Assembly (NCBI GenBank): GCA_903903925.1
Contig: CAIVAU010000160.1
Span: 1-64,000, forward strand
Reading direction: 5' to 3'
Source: an uncultured cyanobacterium
GTDB lineage: Bacteria > Cyanobacteriota > Cyanobacteriia > Cyanobacteriales > Nostocaceae
Length of the DNA stretch: 64,000 nt
Below are positions 1 through 9,191 of the stretch, one piece after another (within the stretch, counting starts at the first letter, position 1; each line of letters begins with the position of its first letter). A program made the position numbers and the translations under genes. The notes below the pieces were generated by a model. The model did not search any database. It saw only the letters and a program-made list of their open reading frames with translations, and was not told where the DNA came from.

Positions 1-780
1 AAGGAACCGCAGCCCCTACGTTCCCAACCAGGCTTATCCCACCTTCAGCCAGAACTGGAGGCGGTGGTCATGCGGTGTTTACAAAAATCACCTGACCAGC
101 GCTTTGCTTCTGTAGATCAGTTGAAGCGGGCTTTGCAAGCATCTGTGGCGGTGCAACCGAACCCTACACGCAGTTTTGAAGACCCAACCGTTGTGCGAAC
201 GTCAACCCTTCCTCCGTCAAAAATTCCTGCTCCCAATGCTTCTGTCAGCCCACCTCCTGCTCAACAGGCTTCTAATAACTCAACTGTTCGTAGACCACTA
301 GTTCCGATTGAGCAAGAACTTCCCAAAGCGATTCTGGCGCTAGAACAAGACTCCTTACTTGAGATTATTGCAGAAATTATTGGACCTATTGCCCCTACTT
401 TGATCCAAGAAGTTTCGGTATATGCACCAGGCATTAAGGAATTAGTCGAGAATTTGATGCTTTACCTGTCTGAGCAACAACGAACTGAGTTTGAGAAGAA
501 GGCAATATCGCTGTACAGGAAAGTTACTCCTAAAACTCAAGCCAAGCCAACTTATTCAGTAAGCTCGAATCATCAAGGAATTGATCCAAGGTTTTTACTT
601 CAATGCAAAGAATGTTTGGCTGAACTCATTGGTCCAATAGCTAATTCGCTTATTCAGGAGGTTTTACAGTCTCATTCACAAATTTCTCCAACGGAATTTG
701 TGAATCTTTTGGCTAGAGAAATTCCCGACCCTAAAATTGCTAGAGAGTTTTCCCAGCGCTTTGTTGAGTTACAATCTTAA
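1..780 (+). CDS. Ser/Thr protein kinase, C-terminal part (5' end outside window)
   Basis: The reading frame is open from base 1 and enters mid-gene. The first 40 or so residues (LEAVVMRCLQKSPDQRFASV followed by a QLKRAL helix) match the last subdomain of a PknB-type kinase, so the catalytic core lies upstream of the window. A Pro/Ser-rich linker follows. Two copies of a roughly 60-residue module then appear, each centred on IIGPIAPTLIQEV or LIGPIANSLIQEV and each ending in a short acidic helix. The ATG at 64 is internal and not the true start. The paired IGPIA modules are probably a protein-interaction tail seen in cyanobacterial kinases. Kinase identity is inferred from the tail only. Confidence 0.75.
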   Translation, partial: KEPQPLRSQPGLSHLQPELEAVVMRCLQKSPDQRFASVDQLKRALQASVAVQPNPTRSFEDPTVVRTSTLPPSKIPAPNASVSPPPAQQASNNSTVRRPLVPIEQELPKAILALEQDSLLEIIAEIIGPIAPTLIQEVSVYAPGIKELVENLMLYLSEQQRTEFEKKAISLYRKVTPKTQAKPTYSVSSNHQGIDPRFLLQCKECLAELIGPIANSLIQEVLQSHSQISPTEFVNLLAREIPDPKIAREFSQRFVELQS

Positions 781-806
781 CACAGGTTATAGTAAGCCTA
801 GCTCGT

Positions 807-1181
807 CTAGTAGACCATTGGCGCTTGACTTTGCAGTGCTCGTAAAGCATTCATACAATATGGGCAGTCGCAGCCAAATAAGGCGATCGCTTTATCACTA
901 TCTGCCTCAGTAAAGTTGAGCATGGCAACATTTTTACCTGATGATTGTGCCGAATTTACCTGAGATGCAGGCGTAGCGTGAGACACTCGATCTGCTTGTG
1001 TAACTCTCATGCATACAAACTTGTGGTAACTAACGTGTGGATGTCTTATGCACGCCTCACCGTTTTTCATGCGGATAATCGGCGAATAGGCATGGGCAGG
1101 ATTGACTACTGCTACCATAGACAGCAGAGAGGTAAAAATTGTGGGGCTAGCAAGCAAAGCCAGTTTAAATTTTTTGTTCAT
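807..1181 (-). CDS. Small exported protein with CxCxxC motif, function unknown
   Basis: This 124-residue protein begins with a clear Sec signal peptide: Lys-rich start, hydrophobic core ALLASPTIFTSLLSMVAVV, and an AHA-type cleavage site near residue 31. The mature part has six cysteines, including CDCPYC near residues 103-108, which could form disulfides or bind metal or haem in the periplasm. I do not recognise the family. It is convergent with the kinase fragment and has no operon partner. The opposite-strand ORF at 945-1184 is a shadow of it. Confidence 0.6.
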   Translation of the reverse strand: MNKKFKLALLASPTIFTSLLSMVAVVNPAHAYSPIIRMKNGEACIRHPHVSYHKFVCMRVTQADRVSHATPASQVNSAQSSGKNVAMLNFTEADSDKAIALFGCDCPYCMNALRALQSQAPMVY

Positions 1182-1375
1182 TGACAGTTAGAGAATGACT
1201 TACTACTTAAGATTAACTGATGAGTTGTGACAGGTCAAGTCATTTCTTGTCAGTACAAATAATAATTTCTTAGGTTTTTTCCTCGACATATCCGTGTAAA
1301 ATATAACATTAACATATCTAATTTTTCCTCAACCACTAATGTTAAATTCAGAGAGATAAAAATAGCCCTTAATAC

Positions 1376-2314
1376 TTAATTATTTTTCTGATTCTTCTGA
1401 GCAATGAGCTTCATAGCTATTTCAAGACTGGACTTCATTCTATTAAAGGATGCGGCTAGAGTCCCAATTTCATCATTAGATTTCTGTTCAAAATCAGAAT
1501 TTGCTTTGCCAGTGCTGACTGCCTGAGCAATTTTGGACATTTGCATAATTGGCTTGATGACAGCCTTTTTCAGCAAAAAGTTAATGATAATCAGGACTAG
1601 AGTAAAAATACTGATTAGTATCCCCATAATTAACAACCAGGACTGATAAGCACTTTGAAGAACTTGATCAGCCGGTACATAAATCATTTGGGCAAAAACG
1701 GTTTTATGGAGTTGCCAATTGAAACCATTTTGGGCTCCGTACTTTTCTATCTGGCTCTTAGGAGCTTTATCTGGAGTTGAATGGCATTGAAGACAGCTTG
1801 GGTCTTCGATAGTCAAAGGTCGGGCAATGTAAAATGTTTTTCCTGTAGGAAAAGTTCGGAAATCTGATTTCTTTTGGGTAGCTGGTTCTTTACTAAACAG
1901 GGTTATCAGGTCGGTTTCAAAACTATCAGCTTTATCTCGTAAATTAGTTGGATCAAGTGCTGCTTCTTTGTAAATGAAGTCTCGATATTTTGGGTTTTTG
2001 CGTAGATTATCAAAAACCTCCCGTGCAGAGAAGGCAGCCACCGTTTGAGGAATGAATACTGAGCTAGTTTCCTGTTTAGGTTCTAAAAGAGGGATGATTT
2101 CTTGAGTCGTATAGTCTCTCACGGATCTCATTGTTTGAATGAGAATATCTGCACTAGATGTCACCTCTTCTTTTGCTCTCTCCTGAAGTAAGTCTGATAG
2201 AATCGTGCCACTGATCAGAACACTACTGAGAAAAATAAGGATCAAAAGTAAATTGAACTTGTTAGCTAGTTTCAGATTTTCTAACAGTGACTTGAACTTG
2301 TTACGCAGTTTCAT
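1376..2314 (-). CDS. Tll0287-like (DUF3365) haem sensor with HAMP domain, no output domain
   Basis: The 312-residue protein has an N-terminal membrane helix (about residues 17-38), a periplasmic Tll0287-like domain with a c-type haem motif CLQCH (about 175-179), a second membrane helix (about 226-248), and a HAMP domain (KPIMQMSKIAQAVSTG through FNRMKSSLEIA). Family members commonly continue into a histidine kinase, cyclase or methyl-accepting region. Here the frame stops about 15 residues after HAMP. It is either a stand-alone receptor that signals to a partner or a truncated kinase; no kinase lies directly downstream on this strand. It probably senses redox or a small ligand through haem. 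Confidence 0.75.
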   Translation of the reverse strand: MKLRNKFKSLLENLKLANKFNLLLILIFLSSVLISGTILSDLLQERAKEEVTSSADILIQTMRSVRDYTTQEIIPLLEPKQETSSVFIPQTVAAFSAREVFDNLRKNPKYRDFIYKEAALDPTNLRDKADSFETDLITLFSKEPATQKKSDFRTFPTGKTFYIARPLTIEDPSCLQCHSTPDKAPKSQIEKYGAQNGFNWQLHKTVFAQMIYVPADQVLQSAYQSWLLIMGILISIFTLVLIIINFLLKKAVIKPIMQMSKIAQAVSTGKANSDFEQKSNDEIGTLAASFNRMKSSLEIAMKLIAQKNQKNN

Positions 2315-2395
2315 ATGACTTATACCATCACAATCAAAATGAGAAAATTAGTCAAAAGTTGAACTTGGCTTTTAACAAGCTAGGATTTGTCAAAC

Positions 2396-2556
2396 AGAAC
2401 TCAGAACACATCCGTCAGAATTCAGTTGGGTATTCTGTACGACTGGTAGATGAGTCTAGGGGTTTAAGACCCCCGCATTGAGCGGTCTATAATTAGTGGG
2501 GGTCTGAATCCAAACACGATTGTGATTCTGAGTTCTGAATTCTGAATTCTGAATTC
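2396..2556. repeat. Dispersed repeat, family B copy 1
   Basis: The stretch contains ATTCTGTACGACTGG, then a GGGGTTTAAGACCCCC hairpin, and ends in tandem TCTGAATTC units. A related copy at 24078-24170 has ATTCTGTGCGACTGG, AGGGGTTTAAATCCC and the TTCTGACGGATGT block. In copy 1 that block lies at the left end in inverted orientation. It is probably a MITE-like or STRR-associated element. Confidence 0.5.
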
Positions 2557-2560
2557 TTCT

Positions 2561-3121
2561 TCAAATTAGTACAACTGTAAAACAAACTAGATGTTCTTGA
2601 CCGAGTTGTAACGAATCATTGTGATTGAGGCGGTATGGAACATTAGGAGAGAGAAGAGTACCATTTATATAAGTTCCATTGCGACTATTATTATCAGTGA
2701 GCATGTATGCATTTTGGGACTGGTTCCAGTAAATTCGTGCATGAGAGCGGGAAACTATGCCCTCATTAGGAATACCAGTTAGGTCAATTTCTGGTCGAGC
2801 TTTGTTGGTATGAGTTCGCCGACCGATATTACCATCTTCTCCCGGTAAGCAAAATTCTCTACCGGAAGTATGGATCAGCTTCAAAGTTGGTCGAACCAGA
2901 ATTGGCAGGGAAAAGGGGGTCGGATTTGGTGCAAATGGGGGAGAGGAAGCGGTCGGAGTAGGTTGTTTTACTACCTGAGGAGCCTGATGATTAAGTACTC
3001 GAGTAGCGGGAATCATATTGGGCAAAGGCGTGCCACACATAGGGCAGACCTTGGTATTGTTGGGCAAGGTACGATTGAAATATTCGCAGCTGGGGTTAGA
3101 GCACCGATTTGCAGTCGTCAT
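2561..3121 (-). CDS. Zinc-ribbon plus FHA domain protein
   Basis: The 186-residue cytoplasmic protein starts with a two-knuckle zinc ribbon (CSNPSC then CPMCG, residues 7-31), followed by a Pro-rich linker and an FHA domain from about residue 90. The FHA signature residues are visible: GRRTHTNKARPEIDL, SRSHARI and NNSRNGTYING. FHA domains bind phosphothreonine, so it is a likely partner of Ser/Thr kinases such as the one ending at 780. The ATG at 3121 is used. Downstream lies repeat family B. Confidence 0.85.
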   Translation of the reverse strand: MTTANRCSNPSCEYFNRTLPNNTKVCPMCGTPLPNMIPATRVLNHQAPQVVKQPTPTASSPPFAPNPTPFSLPILVRPTLKLIHTSGREFCLPGEDGNIGRRTHTNKARPEIDLTGIPNEGIVSRSHARIYWNQSQNAYMLTDNNSRNGTYINGTLLSPNVPYRLNHNDSLQLGQEHLVCFTVVLI

Positions 3122-3317
3122 GAGATTTCACATATTTCAAGAGATGCAAGCTGTGAAGGAATAAGCTCTACTTTACGGGTAGTTAGAGATTTGCACCCTG
3201 CGGGTAGGATACCGTTGTCTTTAGGGTATACCAAAAATAAAAGATAGCCTAGGGTATAGCTTTTAAGGACGTAGCGTGCGGTTGTTTTCTCTTCCCCTAA
3301 ACCCGGTTCTCGGCCAG

Positions 3318-4598
3318 TCAATTCATTGCCTTAATTTGCTTATTAGCCGCTTCCTCCGCCCGAAGCATTGCCTGTTGTAGCGGTTGCTGTTTCAGCATTG
3401 CACTGACAAACTGATTATCAAAATTGTTCGTAATTGCTGCTGCGTACTTGCCTACTTGCCAAGGTGTGGCGTAATCAACCCCTGCCACAAATGCAGACCG
3501 CAAGGGATCTTGGTCATAACCCAACTTCTGAGCAACAGACTTACGAGTTGGCAAAGCAAACCCTGATCTTGTCCACTTTTCCATCCCTTCTTTGCCTGTG
3601 AGATAGGAAATGAGTTCCCAAGCTTCAGCTTTGTGTTCTGCTTGTTTATTCATGACGTAGGCGACGGTAAAGAGCATTGTACCTTTTTGATGATTAATTC
3701 TAGGGACTTCTGAAGTCGCAAATTCCAGTTGGGGAAATGTCTCTCTTAGGTAGGGAATCGCCCAGTTGCCCTCAATGACCATTGCTACCTTACTTTGACC
3801 AAACATTTCACTCCCTGAGTTAGTTCCAACATCAGATTTTTGTGCTGAAGATCGGTCTTTTTGATACTGGTCTACGACCAACTGCAATCCCTGTAAGCTG
3901 ACGGGATCAGCAAACGTGGCGTAACCATTTTTATCAACGGTTTGTCCACCAAACGCTTTAATTTTATAGGCTTGACGTGCTAACTCAGGGATTTCTCCAA
4001 AACCATATTGATCTATTCTCCCATCTTGGTTGCGATCCACTGTCAGCTTCTGTGAGTAAGTGCGTAATTCATCCCAGGTAAATGGAGGACTAGTCAAGCC
4101 TGTGGTGGTAAAGGCTTTTGTGTTATAAAACAGGGCAAGGGTAGAAAAGTCTTTAGGAAGACCATAAATATGGTTCTCGTACTTGAAGCTCTCAAGTAAA
4201 GTCTTCTCAAAGTCATCTAAGTCAAATTGGGGAGTGAGGTAAGCATCGAGGGGTTCTAGGACATTCTGGCTCATGAGGAAGGGAGCCTCCAGCACATCCA
4301 AATAGAAGACATCAGGCGCGGCTTCCCCAATCAAACGAGTCTTAATGACATCCATATATTGATCGGGTATGACCTCATATCTGACTTTGATCAGTGGGTG
4401 CTGTGCTTCAAAGTCTTTTAAGACCTCTTGCAAAAGTTTTTGTTCGGTTGGGCTAGATCCCCAACCACTAAGTTTGATTGTAACTAGACCTGGTGCTGTA
4501 AAGCTGCTGGGTAAAAGTAGGCTCTGACAACCAACCAACAAAATAGCGATCGCTATAAATACCAATCCCAAAAACTTTAACATGCTTGCTCTGCTCAC
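3318..4598 (-). CDS. ABC sugar transporter solute-binding lipoprotein (family 1)
   Basis: The 426-residue protein has a lipoprotein signal peptide with lipobox LLVGC near residue 24. The body is a family-1 extracellular solute-binding fold: opening IKLSGWGSSPTEQKLLQEVL, then PDVFYLDVLEAP, and C-terminal AWELISYLTGKEGMEKWTRS. Such proteins bring mono- or oligosaccharides to an ABC importer. No permease or ATPase gene is adjacent, so it is an orphan binding protein whose membrane partners must lie elsewhere. The substrate cannot be read from the sequence. Confidence 0.88.
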   Translation of the reverse strand: MSRASMLKFLGLVFIAIAILLVGCQSLLLPSSFTAPGLVTIKLSGWGSSPTEQKLLQEVLKDFEAQHPLIKVRYEVIPDQYMDVIKTRLIGEAAPDVFYLDVLEAPFLMSQNVLEPLDAYLTPQFDLDDFEKTLLESFKYENHIYGLPKDFSTLALFYNTKAFTTTGLTSPPFTWDELRTYSQKLTVDRNQDGRIDQYGFGEIPELARQAYKIKAFGGQTVDKNGYATFADPVSLQGLQLVVDQYQKDRSSAQKSDVGTNSGSEMFGQSKVAMVIEGNWAIPYLRETFPQLEFATSEVPRINHQKGTMLFTVAYVMNKQAEHKAEAWELISYLTGKEGMEKWTRSGFALPTRKSVAQKLGYDQDPLRSAFVAGVDYATPWQVGKYAAAITNNFDNQFVSAMLKQQPLQQAMLRAEEAANKQIKAMN

Positions 4599-4785
4599 AG
4601 GAAGATGAAAAACCCTTTCACCCTACTTACAATATTTATACTGAGGAGTGATATTTTCTCAACAAAAACTATTATTGAGAATTTTTATTTAGAAAGACGA
4701 GGAATTTCCAGCACATCTGAAAAAAATACATAATTTCTTCAGCCACTGGACTCATGCTTGGATGTTTAACCTTTAAAAATAGGTC

Positions 4786-6381
4786 ATGAACTCTATTGAG
4801 CTTGGAACGGATACTTCTTTTTCCCCTCAAACATCTCAAACTGCTACTTCCCATTCTACTACAAAATTCCCCGTGCGATTCTCTAAGGATGATATTCGCA
4901 CCAGCCTCAAAGCGTCAGCAGTAGATGGTTTTTGCATGACGGTTTTCTCAATTACGACGGGCGGCATTTTACTCAGTAATTTCCTAGTGGAATTGGGTGC
5001 TAGTCCAATAGTTTTTGCGATCCTGTCTTCTATTCCAACACTGGTGAATTTAATTCAGCCTTTTGGTGCTTACTTATCGGAACGCACAACCAGTCGCTTC
5101 CGGTATTCCATTTGGACACACGGTAATTCCCGCATACTTTGGCTAATTCTCATTCTTGGGATCGTAGGTGCATCCTGGGGACGGGTTAATTATCAGCAGT
5201 TAAAACTCTTAACGCTTTTCGTTCTTTTGTTAAGCCATTTATTACACGCACTAGGATATGCATCGTGGCTGAGTTGGTTAGCAATGATAGTCCCCCGGCG
5301 ACTACGAGGGCGATATTTTGCATTCCGCAATAGTGTCGTCAGTTTAACCAATCTCACTTGTATCCCTTTGGCAGGTCTTGCTGTATCAGCTTGGCCTGGT
5401 GGCACCCTACAGGGTTACGGAGTTGTTCTGTTGATTGGAGTTCTAGCAGGGATTGCTAGTTTGGTGTGTCAGTATTTCCAGGTGGATGTTAATCCAAATT
5501 CACAAAATCTTTATTTTGTCAAGCAGTCTGAAAAAATAGACACACATCTAACGGAAGCATCATCCCACAAAGCAGAGCAAGATGAGGGAAATAGGGAAGT
5601 GCTTGCCTTGCCTACCTTAATCGCTATAGAAAACTCCCCAGCCTCTCCTTCTCCTGTAACTCCGTTGCCTGTGTCTAGCAATTTACTACAGCAAAATGTG
5701 ATTTCTGATCAGCCTTCAGGTGCTGACAAAAGTATACTGAGAAACTCTAATTTTTTAATATTTCTCCTGTATTTCGGTGTATGGCAAGCAGCTATGCACC
5801 TCAGCATCCCCTTTTTCAGCTTCTATATGCTGGAGACGTTGAATCTGGATGTCAGCTTGGTAACACTCTACGGCAGTATTCAGGCAGGAGCGAATTTGCT
5901 CATGCTGATTGTGTGGGGTAAGTTAGCAGACAGGATGGGTAATCGTCAAATCCTATTTCTGGTGGGTGTATTGGTTATTATTACCCCCGTTTTGTGGCTA
6001 GGGATCGGTAACGATGTGATGGACCTTTGGCTGTGGTTACCACTATTACATTTGTTTATTGGTGGCACTTGGGCGGCACTTGACTTATGCAACAACAATC
6101 TACAAATAGAGGTAGCACCAATTGAACGACAGTCCATCTATTTCTCGCTTATAGCTGCCGTTGGTGGGGCTAGTGCTGCTTTGGGTACAATTCTAGGAGG
6201 GTTCATAGCACAAAATCCCTCCTATGGGGGCATAGCGGGATTGTTTGCCGTTTCTTGTGTGTTCCGATTTGTAGCAATTCTTCCACTCATCTTTATACAC
6301 GAGCCAGGAAGACAATCTTTTACCCAAATGATACAAGCTTTATGGCAGATTAAGAGGGAGCAAGGCGCAGGGAGCTCTTAG
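4786..6381 (+). CDS. MFS transporter with central low-complexity loop
   Basis: The 531-residue integral membrane protein has about 12 hydrophobic segments in two bundles. The cytoplasmic loop between the bundles (about residues 240-320) is unusually long and low in complexity, with a Ser/Pro stretch SPASPSPVTPLPVSS. The motif WGKLADRMGNRQ after the loop resembles the MFS loop motif. The transported molecule is unknown. It is divergent from the solute-binding lipoprotein gene. Its 3' end is followed by tandem CCCCACACT units (about 6516-6548). Confidence 0.82.
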   Translation: MNSIELGTDTSFSPQTSQTATSHSTTKFPVRFSKDDIRTSLKASAVDGFCMTVFSITTGGILLSNFLVELGASPIVFAILSSIPTLVNLIQPFGAYLSERTTSRFRYSIWTHGNSRILWLILILGIVGASWGRVNYQQLKLLTLFVLLLSHLLHALGYASWLSWLAMIVPRRLRGRYFAFRNSVVSLTNLTCIPLAGLAVSAWPGGTLQGYGVVLLIGVLAGIASLVCQYFQVDVNPNSQNLYFVKQSEKIDTHLTEASSHKAEQDEGNREVLALPTLIAIENSPASPSPVTPLPVSSNLLQQNVISDQPSGADKSILRNSNFLIFLLYFGVWQAAMHLSIPFFSFYMLETLNLDVSLVTLYGSIQAGANLLMLIVWGKLADRMGNRQILFLVGVLVIITPVLWLGIGNDVMDLWLWLPLLHLFIGGTWAALDLCNNNLQIEVAPIERQSIYFSLIAAVGGASAALGTILGGFIAQNPSYGGIAGLFAVSCVFRFVAILPLIFIHEPGRQSFTQMIQALWQIKREQGAGSS

Positions 6382-6555
6382 CAGGGGGAATCCCCATAAC
6401 TAAAATTAGGGAATTTGTACTCTTGACGAGCTCCCTCCCCGAAGGAATATGGTCAGTTGCTTCGCTTCAATTCAAAAGTCACTTGAAAGAAGCGGGGAGT
6501 GTGGGAGGTACTGAATTCTCCCCACACTCCCCACACTCCCCACACTCTATTCTTG

Positions 6556-7515
6556 TTATGCGTCAACAGCACTAGAACTCAAGGCTCTTGTCTCCCACAT
6601 CACCATACTATGGGTTGTATTTAGTGTAGGTTGTTGGTGTAAGGCAATCAACTGAGTCAAGGTTTGCTTGAGCTGGGTACGAGGTACAATTTCATCCACA
6701 AAGCCGTGTTTGAGCAAATCTTCCGCAGTTTGAAAATCCTCTGGCAGTTTTTCCCGCAGGGTTTGCTCAATCACTCGCCTACCGGCAAAACCGATGGTTG
6801 CTTTTGGTTCTGCTAAGATGATATCGCCCAACATGGCAAAACTGGCAGTCACACCTCCCGTAGTCGGATTGGTCAAAACTGGAATGTATAATAGTCTCGC
6901 TTCCCGATGGAGTTGCAAAGCGGCAGATACTTTTGCCATTTGCATCAACGAAAGCATCCCTTCTTGCATTCTCGCTCCACCAGAGGTGCAAATAATCACC
7001 ACAGGATACCGCCGCTGAGTGGCTTGTTCGATTAAGCGAGTGAGTTTTTCTCCCACAACAGAACCCATGCTAGCACCAATGAACCGGAAGTCCATAACCC
7101 CAAGGGCTATCGGCAAACCATTGATTTGACCTAACCCCGTTTGGACAGCCTCTACTAAACCAATTTTTTCCTGCATTTCCCGCAGGCGATCTATATAGGG
7201 TTTGCGATCGCGAAATTGTAGAGGATCAGTAGGGCGCAAATGCTCATCCATTGGACTCCAAGTCTTAGCATCTGTCAACTGGCGGATGCGTTCATCACTA
7301 TCGACTCGATTATGATGTCCACACTCCACACAAACCATCTGATTTGCCTTCAGGTCTTTGGTATAGGTTAATACGCTACACTCAGAACATTTATGCCACA
7401 GCCCATCAGCAATTTCACGTTCTTGGCGTTCTTGGATGATCGACCCAGATTTCCGTCGATTTGCAAACCAGTCTAACAGGGACTTTAAACCGCGTGATTC
7501 TTCGTTGTTCGCCAT
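6556..7515 (-). CDS. accD: Acetyl-CoA carboxylase carboxyltransferase subunit beta
   Basis: The 319-residue protein has the AccD N-terminal zinc finger ([20 protein letters not shown] then CGHH, about residues 39-62) followed by the crotonase-like carboxyltransferase fold. Diagnostic segments include [36 protein letters not shown] and [12 protein letters not shown]. With AccA it transfers CO2 from carboxybiotin to acetyl-CoA to give malonyl-CoA for fatty acid synthesis. As in other bacteria, it is not next to accA here. Length is normal. Confidence 0.97.
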   Translation of the reverse strand: MANNEESRGLKSLLDWFANRRKSGSIIQERQEREIADGLWHKCSECSVLTYTKDLKANQMVCVECGHHNRVDSDERIRQLTDAKTWSPMDEHLRPTDPLQFRDRKPYIDRLREMQEKIGLVEAVQTGLGQINGLPIALGVMDFRFIGASMGSVVGEKLTRLIEQATQRRYPVVIICTSGGARMQEGMLSLMQMAKVSAALQLHREARLLYIPVLTNPTTGGVTASFAMLGDIILAEPKATIGFAGRRVIEQTLREKLPEDFQTAEDLLKHGFVDEIVPRTQLKQTLTQLIALHQQPTLNTTHSMVMWETRALSSSAVDA

Positions 7516-7658
7516 TTGTATCTTATTTTAGTGTGTAGTATGTCAAAAACACGTAAAGTCCTTAGTCCAATGACTAATTGTTGAAATTTGTCTTCTAACC
7601 AATTCAGACATTATTTTGCATCTTCAATTACCAGCTTAATGAAAATACGTAAACCAAT

Positions 7659-7874
7659 TCAAGTCTCTTGTTCGTCTTCTAGAGGACTTAATAGGAGCAA
7701 TGCAGTCCACTTATCTTGTGAAGGTACTTGCAAAGCTGCGGGAGTGCCAGTTCCCAAGTACGACTTCACCCCCAGATCAACAATTCTTGTTGGTATATCA
7801 TGAGCAGCAAGCAGCTGTTCCATGAGTTCTGCTTGCCAACGGGTGCTAGTTGTTAAGAGGGTAATCCAAGTCAC
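7659..7874 (-). CDS. DUF2007-like small protein
   Basis: This 71-residue protein opens WITLLTTSTRWQAELMEQLL and continues with AHDIPTRIVDLG, the arrangement of the DUF2007 (putative signal-transducing) family: an alpha/beta fold of ACT or PII-like size. It ends in an acidic tail. The function of the family is not established. It lies between accD and the prepilin peptidase gene on the same strand, with about 140-bp gaps on both sides, so a shared transcript is possible but unproven. Confidence 0.65.
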   Translation of the reverse strand: MTWITLLTTSTRWQAELMEQLLAAHDIPTRIVDLGVKSYLGTGTPAALQVPSQDKWTALLLLSPLEDEQET

Positions 7875-7961
7875 AAGTAAATCTTATCAAAAGCTCAAAG
7901 GTAGATGGGGTAATGAAGTTTACGGTTATTGGGTGATTGTTTGTTGTTGGTTATCGGTTGA

Positions 7962-8762
7962 TCAAAAAAAGAATTGCAGGTAGGTGGACAAAATCGCCTC
8001 ACCGCTAAACAGAGTTATAACTGCTCCTAAAGCGAGGAATGGACCAAAAGGCATCTTTTGTCCCCATTGTCGTTGTGATAGTATGATTGTAACCCCACCT
8101 ACTAACGCCCCCACCCCACAAGCAATAAAACCAGCTAGCAATAAAGACTTCCATCCCAACCAAGCTCCCATCATGGCTGCTAGTTTGGCGTCACCTGCAC
8201 CCATTGCTGCTTTGCCAAAGGTGATAGAGCCAACTATGGCGATCGCATCCAACAGCCATAACCCCAACACAGCTCCTACGACTGCTGTCATCAGATGTTT
8301 GACCAATCCCACCAAGCCAGCTTCTAGTGAGTAACCCACAACCATGTGAAACAGGACCCCCAGTACCAACCCTGACTGTGTAAGTGGGTTGGGTAGGGTC
8401 ATGGTATCTAAGTCGATCAGCGATAGCGCTAATAACCAACTGCAAAAAGCCCAATAGCCAATTGTCAACAGCGAAAATTTAAATATCCAGAAAACCAGCA
8501 CAAACATAAATGCCGTTACCGCTTCTACCACAGGGTAACGTACAGAAATTTTGCTTTTACAGTAACGACAGCGCCCTTTTAATAACAGCCATCCTAGTAC
8601 TGGTAAATTATCATAGGCTTTGAGTTGGTTTAAGCAATGGGGACAGCGAGAAGGAGGCCAAAGAATTGACAACCCAGCAGGTAGCCGATAAACCACAACA
8701 TTAATAAAGCTGCCAATAGATGCACCCAAGGCAAAAACAATGAGACTTGCCGGAATGATCAT
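7962..8762 (-). CDS. pilD: Prepilin peptidase / N-methyltransferase (type IV pilus)
   Basis: The 266-residue, multi-spanning protein shows the full PilD/GspO layout: GSFINVVVYRLP near the N-terminus, the CPHC...CRYC zinc-binding cysteines of the methyltransferase loop, and two membrane aspartates of the aspartyl protease in LSLIDLDTMTLPN and GAGDAKLAAM. It cleaves the leader of prepilins and pseudopilins and methylates the new N-terminus. This serves pilus assembly, motility and natural competence. Length is typical. Confidence 0.95.
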   Translation of the reverse strand: MIIPASLIVFALGASIGSFINVVVYRLPAGLSILWPPSRCPHCLNQLKAYDNLPVLGWLLLKGRCRYCKSKISVRYPVVEAVTAFMFVLVFWIFKFSLLTIGYWAFCSWLLALSLIDLDTMTLPNPLTQSGLVLGVLFHMVVGYSLEAGLVGLVKHLMTAVVGAVLGLWLLDAIAIVGSITFGKAAMGAGDAKLAAMMGAWLGWKSLLLAGFIACGVGALVGGVTIILSQRQWGQKMPFGPFLALGAVITLFSGEAILSTYLQFFF

Positions 8763-8764
8763 TT

Positions 8765-8826
8765 TTGTTAGTTGTTAGTTGTTAGTTGTTATTTTTCCCA
8801 ATGAACTACTAACAACTAACGACTAA
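8765..8826. repeat. STRR: tandem GTTAGTT units and inverted CTAACAA units
   Basis: The 62-bp spacer between pilD and the next gene consists of GTTAGTT-type heptamers on one side and their complement (AACTACTAACAACTAAC) on the other. Together they can form a long hairpin on either strand. It is a typical cyanobacterial STRR and could also act as a transcript end. Confidence 0.7.
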
Positions 8827-9090
8827 CTAATACATATACGATTCAATCTGATTCAACGGCACAAAACATTCTTCCGGCAAGAGAACTGGTTGGTGAGTAA
8901 AAATCACCTTACCTCGGTGGTGAATACGATTGATTGCTACTCCTGAAGCTTGCCCAGTAATTTCTGGATGTACCTCGCAGTAGACATGGTATATTTGCCC
9001 AGCAGCTCTGATAACGGCAGGGTCAATCAATGCTGGCTGGTTCCTTTGATTGGTATAATTTGCCTGCCCTTGTTTTAAAGCGTATACCAC
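8827..9090 (-). CDS. Conserved hypothetical protein, 87 aa
   Basis: The 87-residue soluble protein has no membrane segment or signal peptide and no motif I can name. It contains a central VYCEVHPEITGQASGVAINRI segment and ends in Tyr-Met-Tyr. The composition is balanced, as in a real protein. It lies between pilD and leuB on the same strand, with 101 bp to leuB. It is kept as a gene because of its coding-like composition and its place in a same-strand run. Confidence 0.55.
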   Translation of the reverse strand: MVYALKQGQANYTNQRNQPALIDPAVIRAAGQIYHVYCEVHPEITGQASGVAINRIHHRGKVIFTHQPVLLPEECFVPLNQIESYMY

Positions 9091-9191
9091 TCGATGAATT
9101 TTGTTTGCTAGGTTTGTCTATAGTTTATCTGAAGTTTATCTGAAAGTTTCAGCAACAGTTGCCAAAATTCCCGGCTAAAATGGTGAGATCA

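Noticed and set aside
3118..3321. 67-codon frame between the FHA gene and the solute-binding gene
   Set aside because: Composition looks like translated repeat sequence and no motif is seen; the 4-base overlaps with both neighbours are probably chance.
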